Positions 30,868-35,070 of a DNA stretch of 35,070 nt are shown here, piece by piece. Below the pieces are notes generated by a model, which saw only the letters and a list, made by a program, of their open reading frames with translations, was not told where the DNA came from and did not search any database. The DNA comes from Marmoricola sp. (GTDB taxonomy: Bacteria; Actinomycetota; Actinomycetes; Propionibacteriales; Nocardioidaceae): the NCBI RefSeq assembly GCF_025965215.1, contig NZ_JAOPXI010000001.1, positions 1 to 35,070 of the forward strand, written 5' to 3'. Made by a program: the position numbers and the translations under genes. The first letter of the stretch is position 1, and each line of letters starts with the position of its first letter.

Positions 30868-31766
30868 GAGAGCCCTCCTGGTGCTCCGGTTGTTGCTCCG
30901 CGGTTCTTGAGGACGGTCGCGATCAGGTTTCGGGTCTCGCTCGGCAGGCTCGAGAGGACGACGATGTCGACGCGTTTGTTGATCTCCTGGGAGCCCGGCT
31001 TGCTGGGGTCGATCAACGGACGGGTGTGGCCGAACGCGGCGGCCGTCAGCCGGTCAGCCGGTACCTGGTCGACCTCGTTGAGGCGTCGCAGCACCGTCAC
31101 CGCTCGTGCCGCGGAGAGCTCCCAGTCGGTCGGGTAGTACTTCGGCTTCACGTCGACCTGGTTGGTGTGTCCGTCGATCTCGAGCGGGTCGGGGATGTCG
31201 CGCAGGACCGGAGCGATCGTGTCGACCAGGAGCTGTCCGCGGGGCGACAGTGTGGCCAGGTTCGGCTGGAAGACGACGTGGCGCGAGACGAGGCTCACGG
31301 TGAGTCCGCGGCTGTCGATGGTCGCCGTGACGTCGCCTTGGAGATGGTGTGCCTGCAGTGCTGCCATGACCCGGGCCAGGAGCTTGCTCAGCCGATCGAC
31401 CTCGGCCGCCGCGACGTTGTACTTCGCCTGGCTCTGCGCCTGGTCGTGCTGTGCCACCGCCTGTGATCCGGCTGTCGTCTCGGTCTGGGGCGCGGTCACG
31501 GTGAACGTCGGCGGCGCGATCGGTGCGACCGCGGCCTGGCCGGGCTGGTCCAGGATCGAGCTGGAGCCGTCGCTGATCGAGGTCGACCGGCCGAAACCGG
31601 CGGCCAGGCCGTCCTTCAGCTCGTTGAACTTGCGCTGGTCGACCTGACTCATCGCGAACATCACGATGAACAGCACCATCAGCAAGGTCACCATGTCGGC
31701 GTAGGTGACCAGCCACCGCTCGTGGTTGTCGTGCTCCTCGGGGATCTCGCGCTTCTTGTGTCGCAT
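30864..31766 (-). CDS. motB: Flagellar stator protein MotB
   Basis: A 300-residue protein. The N-terminal cytoplasmic part is followed by the proton-channel helix WLVTYADMVTLLMVLFIVMF, with the essential protonatable Asp at residue 24. The plug/linker region is next and the C-terminal OmpA-like peptidoglycan-binding domain (EIDGHTNQVDVK, LSAARAVTVLRRL, NKRVDIVV) anchors it to the wall. The ATG at 31766 overlaps the motA stop (TGATG); the open frame continues upstream, but without conserved sequence. Confidence 0.94.
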   Translation of the reverse strand: MRHKKREIPEEHDNHERWLVTYADMVTLLMVLFIVMFAMSQVDQRKFNELKDGLAAGFGRSTSISDGSSSILDQPGQAAVAPIAPPTFTVTAPQTETTAGSQAVAQHDQAQSQAKYNVAAAEVDRLSKLLARVMAALQAHHLQGDVTATIDSRGLTVSLVSRHVVFQPNLATLSPRGQLLVDTIAPVLRDIPDPLEIDGHTNQVDVKPKYYPTDWELSAARAVTVLRRLNEVDQVPADRLTAAAFGHTRPLIDPSKPGSQEINKRVDIVVLSSLPSETRNLIATVLKNRGATTGAPGGLS

Positions 31767-32536
31767 CAGGCGGCCTCCGCCTCGGGCTGCTGGCCCGAGG
31801 GCAACAGCGAGCGGAGCTTCTGGGCGATGATGCGCGGGTTCGAGCCGGCCTGGATCGCGGCGATGCCTTCGATCGCAAGCTCCATCCGGCAGCACTCGAG
31901 CTCACCGAGGCGCTTGAGCCGGCTGGACAGCGGCAGCCAGATGACGTTGGCGGACGTGACGCCCCACAAGGTGGCGATGAACGCCGCAGCGATCAGGTGG
32001 CCGAGCTTGTCCGGCGCGGACAGGTTCTCCAGCACGTGCACCAGCCCCATGACGGTGCCGATGATGCCGATCGTGGGCGCGTAGGCGCCGGCGTCGCCGA
32101 AGAACTTCGCGGCCTGGCGGTCCTCGAGGCGCTTGGCGTAGACCTCGGCCTCCAGGATGTCGCGCAGCTCCTCGGGATCGGTGCCGTCGATCGCCATCGT
32201 CACGCCCTTGACCAGGAACGGGTCGTCGATGGTCCCCAGCGACTCCTCCAGCGACAGCAGGCCCTCGCGGCGAGCACGCTCGGCGAGGCTGACGACGTCC
32301 GGGATCATCTCCGCGGCTGGTTCGACCTTCCCGGTGAACGCCCGCTTGAGCGAGCCGATGATGTTCTTGGCGTCCATCATGGTGCCGCCGGCGACGCTGA
32401 TCAGGATGGTGGTGCCGAAGACGAGGAGGAGCGGCGCCGGCTCCAGCAACGCCATCGGGTTGCCGCCCTCCATCACGTTCGCGCCGACCACGACGACGAA
32501 GCCACCGCCGATGCCGATGACGGGTGCGAGGTCCAT
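31766..32536 (-). CDS. motA: Flagellar stator protein MotA
   Basis: A 256-residue protein with four predicted transmembrane helices: the first starts PVIGIGGGFVVVVGANVMEG, the third lies in YAPTIGIIGTVMGLVHVLEN, the fourth in LIAAAFIATLWGVTSANVIW. The cytoplasmic loop carries RREGLLSLEESLGTIDDPFL and the conserved charged residues that contact FliG. It forms the 5:2 proton-driven motor with MotB. The ATG at 32536 overlaps the flbD stop (TGATG). Confidence 0.94.
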   Translation of the reverse strand: MDLAPVIGIGGGFVVVVGANVMEGGNPMALLEPAPLLLVFGTTILISVAGGTMMDAKNIIGSLKRAFTGKVEPAAEMIPDVVSLAERARREGLLSLEESLGTIDDPFLVKGVTMAIDGTDPEELRDILEAEVYAKRLEDRQAAKFFGDAGAYAPTIGIIGTVMGLVHVLENLSAPDKLGHLIAAAFIATLWGVTSANVIWLPLSSRLKRLGELECCRMELAIEGIAAIQAGSNPRIIAQKLRSLLPSGQQPEAEAA

Positions 32537-32829
32537 CAGCTGTCCCCGTGCCCCGCAGAAGGAAGGGTCGCGACAGTCGCGAGCGGCCGGTCCGGCGGAG
32601 CCGGAACAGGAACGGGGAGCGGGGGCAGGTCGGCGAGATGCGTGCTCACCGCGATGATCTCGCCACGGTAGGTGCGGATCGCGTTGATGATCTCGTCGAG
32701 CGACTCCGCGACGACGTACTTCTTGCCGTCGACGAGCGTGATCACCGAGTCCGGCGTGGCGTCGATGCGCTCGACCAGGTCCGAGTTCAGGACGAACACC
32801 GAACCTGACAGTCGCGTGAGCGTGATCAT
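32536..32829 (-). CDS. flbD: FlbD-family flagellar protein
   Basis: A 97-residue protein. The first ~60 residues match the short FlbD family of Gram-positive motility operons (ITLTRLSGSVFVLNSDLVER, then DGKKYVVAESLDEIINAIRTY); the remaining ~35 are a proline-rich tail (PPLPVPVPAPPDRP). This family is unrelated to the Caulobacter regulator of the same name. In Bacillus-like operons it lies next to flgE or motA, as here. Its molecular role is unclear. GGAAGG lies 7 nt before the ATG. Confidence 0.88.
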   Translation of the reverse strand: MITLTRLSGSVFVLNSDLVERIDATPDSVITLVDGKKYVVAESLDEIINAIRTYRGEIIAVSTHLADLPPLPVPVPAPPDRPLATVATLPSAGHGDS

Positions 32830-32882
32830 GGCGCACCTTCCGTGTGCATGTGCCCGGGCCCTCCGTGGCCCTTCAGCGAGAT

Positions 32883-32890
32883 TGATCGGC
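32883..32890 (-). promoter_or_regulatory. Weak sigma-28-like -10 candidate upstream of flbD
   Basis: On the minus strand GCCGATCA matches the FliA/SigD -10 consensus GCCGATAA at 7 of 8 positions, 53 nt before the flbD ATG. TCAG stands 15 nt upstream where TAAA is expected, so the -35 is poor. It lies downstream of the hairpin at 32968-33016. Confidence 0.25.
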
Positions 32891-32967
32891 GCGCGCCCGG
32901 CGTACCTGAGCAGTCCGAGGTAGCCGGCTGCCCTGAGCTGCGCATCGGCGTCCTCCGGGGCGCGCGA

Positions 32968-33016
32968 ATGTCGCTCGCGAGGCGGGTGGGACCCCTTATT
33001 GCCTCGAGAGCGACAT
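32968..33016 (-). terminator. Hairpin between flgE and flbD, terminator or attenuator candidate
   Basis: Two 16-nt arms (32968-32983 and 33001-33016) pair with a single mismatch around a 17-nt loop, 20 nt downstream of the flgE stop codon on the transcribed strand. No U-tract follows. It is the most obvious break in an otherwise tightly packed operon and probably reduces read-through from hook genes into motA and the export genes, or protects the upstream mRNA. Confidence 0.6.
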
Positions 33017-33036
33017 CCACGTGTCGGTGCCTGGTA

Positions 33037-33900
33037 CTACTGCTTGATGTTCACCAGGTCCTGCAGCACCTGGTCGGAGGTGGTGATCACCTTCGAGCTC
33101 GCCTGGAACCCGCGCTGGGCCAGGATCAGGTTGGTGAACTCCGCCGCGAGGTCGACGTTCGACATCTCTAACGCTCCACCGACGATCGTGCCGTTGCGAC
33201 CCTGGCCGGCGACCCCGACGGTCGCGGTGCCCGAGTTCGACGACTCCCGGTAGGAGGTCTCCCCGACCTTCTCGAGCCCCATCGGGTTGTTGAAGTCGGC
33301 GATGGCGATCTGCGCCATGTCGCGCTGGACCCCGTCGTCGAAGACACCGGTCAGCTTGCCGTCGCTACCGATGTTGTACGACGTCAGGCTGACGCCCGGC
33401 GGGACCGGGGGGTTCAGCGCGCTGGTGTCCAGGGTGACTGGGATCAAGCCGCCGGTGGGCACGCTGGGGGTCACCGAGGAGTCGAGCGCGTAGCCCATGA
33501 CCCGGTTGCCGGTCGGGGTGACCAACGCGCCGGTGTTGTCGAACGTGAACGCGCCTGCCCGGGTGTAGAGCTGCTCGGCGCCCTGGGTGGTCACGAACAT
33601 CCCGTCGCCCTGGATCATCAGGTCGGTGGCCCGTCCGGTGGACTCGGTCGAGCCCTGGGTGAAGTCGGTGTTCGTGGCCGCGAGCTGGACACCGAGGCCG
33701 ACCTGGATCGGGTTGGTGCCACCCCGGTTGGCGTTGGCTGCCGCGGCTCCGGTGAGCATCTGGCTCAGGGTGTCCTCGAAGACTGTCGAGCTGGACTTGA
33801 AGCCGACGGTGTTGGCGTTGGCGATGTTGTTGCCGGTGACGTCGAGCATCATCTGGTTGACCCGGAGGCCGGAGATGCCGGCGAAGAGTGAACGAAGCAT
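33037..33900 (-). CDS. flgE: Flagellar hook protein FlgE, short form
   Basis: A 287-residue protein of the hook/rod family. The N-terminal helix motif is LRSLFAGISGLRVNQMMLDV followed by GNNIANANTVGFKSSS. Core beta sections follow (DLMIQGDGMFV, YTRAGAFTFDNTGALVTPTG), then the C-terminal coiled-coil half (NVDLAAEFTNLILAQRGFQA). Position after flgD and the tail LVNIKQ favour FlgE. It is much shorter than the ~400-residue enteric hook protein, so an outer domain appears missing; FlgG or FlgF is the alternative. AAGGAAAAG lies before ATG at 33900. Confidence 0.87.
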   Translation of the reverse strand: MLRSLFAGISGLRVNQMMLDVTGNNIANANTVGFKSSSTVFEDTLSQMLTGAAAANANRGGTNPIQVGLGVQLAATNTDFTQGSTESTGRATDLMIQGDGMFVTTQGAEQLYTRAGAFTFDNTGALVTPTGNRVMGYALDSSVTPSVPTGGLIPVTLDTSALNPPVPPGVSLTSYNIGSDGKLTGVFDDGVQRDMAQIAIADFNNPMGLEKVGETSYRESSNSGTATVGVAGQGRNGTIVGGALEMSNVDLAAEFTNLILAQRGFQASSKVITTSDQVLQDLVNIKQ

Positions 33901-33925
33901 GGTTCTTTTCCTTGTCTGTCGTGGC

Positions 33926-34396
33926 TCAGGAAGCCGGGGTAGTGGTGGTGCCGGTGGGCGTACCTGCCGAGCCGTCGGTGACGGACAGCACCGAGGCGAT
34001 CGGCAGCTGGTTGCCGCCGACGTCGAGGATCGGACCGTTCGCGCCGAACGTGACGCCGTTGACGGTGCCGCTCTTCGCGGCTCCTGACGCAGCGTCGGTC
34101 CAGGTGACCTGCTTGCCGATCAGACCGCTGGCGCCGAACGACACCTGGGCCGAGAACAGCGAGGCAGTGTGGTCGGCGACGTCCTGCATCTTCTCCAGGG
34201 AGGTGAACTGGGCTGACTGGGCCAGGAACTGACTCGAGTCCGTCGGGTTCATCGGGTCCTGGTAGCGCATCTGCGCGACCAGGAGCTGCATGAACATGTT
34301 CTTGTCGGTCTCCGCTGCGTTGGGCGCGCCGGCGGACGAGGTTCCCGCCGTACCGAGAATGCCCGGGGTCACGGCTTCTGTTGCCGGGACTGACAT
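33926..34396 (-). CDS. flgD: Flagellar hook-capping protein FlgD
   Basis: A 156-residue protein. The N-terminal conserved region KNMFMQLLVAQMRYQDPMNP and DSSQFLAQSAQFTSLEKMQD identifies FlgD. The C-terminal half forms a short beta domain (ASGLIGKQVTWTDAASG). It caps the growing hook and is exported. The length is at the short end of the family. GAGGAG 6 nt before the ATG overlaps the fliK stop codon. Confidence 0.93.
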   Translation of the reverse strand: MSVPATEAVTPGILGTAGTSSAGAPNAAETDKNMFMQLLVAQMRYQDPMNPTDSSQFLAQSAQFTSLEKMQDVADHTASLFSAQVSFGASGLIGKQVTWTDAASGAAKSGTVNGVTFGANGPILDVGGNQLPIASVLSVTDGSAGTPTGTTTTPAS

Positions 34397-34402
34397 CGTT
34401 CG

Positions 34403-34408
34403 CTCCTC
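34403..34408 (-). promoter_or_regulatory. Ribosome binding site of flgD overlapping the fliK stop
   Basis: On the minus strand GAGGAG lies 6 nt before the ATG at 34396 and overlaps the TGA of fliK, indicating translational coupling. Confidence 0.65.
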
Positions 34409-35070
34409 ACATGGTCAGATCGAGGCCCGAGGTACGGGCTTCGGTGACCGGCTTGATGGGTCTGGCCTCCTGCTGGACCGGCAGGCGCCGGGTCAGGAGT
34501 CGGTCGGCGCCATCCGTGGCGGAGTGGTCGGCACGCGTCCCTGCGTGCTGGTCGGTGGGCCGATCGCCGGTGCCGAGGTTCAGCTGACCGGAATCGGCGG
34601 AGTGGGTCGCAGTGACGGGCGTGAACTCGTGTACGACGACGTGGGCCTCGCCGGCACCGGCGCGTTCGAGCATGCGGCTCAGCTCGCCGGATCCTTCGAG
34701 CAGCGCCTGGTGGGCTTCGGAACCGGCGGCGAGCCGTACCTGTACGCCGCCGTCGCGCACGGTCATCACCACGCGGACCGGACCGAGCGACTCGGGATTG
34801 AGCGTCAGGGCGATCCGGTGCACGCCCGGCCCGCGGCTGACCAGGCTGGTGACCTCGCCGAAGACCTGGGCGTGGACCCCGGAGGGCGGGACAGGCGTGT
34901 GGCTGGTCGTGGTGGCGATGGTGGGCGTGCCGGGCGGCAGCTGAACCGAGATCGTCAGCGGAAGCGTGCTCGGGGCGGGAGATTGCTGAGCCTGCCCCGG
35001 TGAGGTCGTTGCCGGGACTCCAGGCGTCTCGGCGAGCTCGACGACCGGCTTGACGACCGCCTTGGTGGCG
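34407..35070 (-). CDS. fliK: Flagellar hook-length control protein FliK, 5' end outside window
   Basis: The frame is open from the right edge for 220 residues to TGA at 34407, so the N-terminus is missing. The visible part starts with a Pro/Thr/Ala-rich linker (TTSPGQAQQSPAPSTLPLTI) and contains the Flg_hook C-terminal domain: VHRIALTLNPESLGPVRVVM, VRLAAGSEAHQALLEGSGEL, SRMLERAGAG. The motif LNPESLGPVxV is diagnostic. FliK measures hook length and triggers the FlhB switch. The last ~65 residues are polar, low-complexity sequence after the conserved domain. An internal GTG near 34823 is not the true start. Confidence 0.9.
   Translation of the reverse strand, partial: ATKAVVKPVVELAETPGVPATTSPGQAQQSPAPSTLPLTISVQLPPGTPTIATTTSHTPVPPSGVHAQVFGEVTSLVSRGPGVHRIALTLNPESLGPVRVVMTVRDGGVQVRLAAGSEAHQALLEGSGELSRMLERAGAGEAHVVVHEFTPVTATHSADSGQLNLGTGDRPTDQHAGTRADHSATDGADRLLTRRLPVQQEARPIKPVTEARTSGLDLTM

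Noticed and set aside
32826-33020. 64-codon minus-strand ORF filling the flgE-flbD gap, with an ATGA overlap with flbD
   Set aside because: It starts inside the strong hairpin, lacks a good ribosome site, has Arg/Ser/Pro-rich non-globular composition and resembles no family. The overlap is notable but probably chance.
1-35070. CRISPR array, tRNA, rRNA, insertion sequence or prophage
   Set aside because: No regularly spaced repeats, no tRNA-like cloverleaf or CCA pattern, and no transposase, integrase or phage motif were seen on either strand by reading.

Overview
The window is a high-GC chromosomal segment of an actinobacterium. Clade markers visible in the sequence are a mycothiol-biosynthesis deacetylase (MshB), the actinobacterial forms of DapC, DapD and FdxA, a DUF3117 mini-protein, an F420-type luciferase-fold oxidoreductase, frequent GTG starts and many apparently leaderless promoters (TAnnnT or nAnnnT placed 6-7 nt before the start codon). 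A long flagellar operon narrows this to a motile actinobacterium; gene content and style most resemble Nocardioides or a close relative of the Nocardioidaceae. That assignment is inference from recall, not from a search. I saw no rRNA, tRNA, CRISPR array, phage gene or transposase.

The left part (1-8.5 kb) is metabolic. A partial F420-type oxidoreductase (minus strand) diverges from an old-yellow-enzyme/dienoyl-CoA-reductase-like flavoprotein coupled to a hotdog thioesterase; a strong 24-bp palindrome lies between them. A small lipoprotein and a complete molybdate ABC operon (modABC, minus strand) follow. A second, single-domain old yellow enzyme comes next, preceded by a perfect match to the KstR consensus overlapping its -10 box.

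The middle (8.5-22.5 kb) is housekeeping: a lipoprotein, a double-hotdog thioesterase, a Nudix hydrolase, mshB, a GNAT acetyltransferase and ferredoxin fdxA, then most of the succinylase branch of diaminopimelate/lysine synthesis (dapC, dapD, dapE). With these are a lysozyme-like membrane protein behind dapD, a VOC protein, a LOG-family protein, a DivIVA-motif membrane protein and a secreted M14 peptidase. A PaaX regulator with a PaaG-like isomerase, a DUF3117 protein, leucyl aminopeptidase pepA and a small unknown protein complete the block.

The right third (22.5-35 kb, all minus strand) is a flagellar operon read in the order fliK-flgD-flgE-flbD-motA-motB-fliL-fliM-fliN-fliO-fliP-fliQ-fliR-flhB-flhA plus a small membrane protein. 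It encodes hook-length control and hook capping, hook, stator, switch complex and the type III export gate. Most junctions overlap by 1-4 nt. The main interruption is a 206-bp gap between flgE and flbD with a 16-bp-stem hairpin.

I did not find a clearly novel multi-gene system. The most interesting points are regulatory or architectural: the KstR-like operator, the 843-866 palindrome, the CTG-start/13-bp duplication at fdxA-dapC, the intra-operon flagellar hairpin, the tiny overlapping ORFs between fliR and flhB, and the small membrane protein after flhA. No gene-free stretch exceeds 300 bases.
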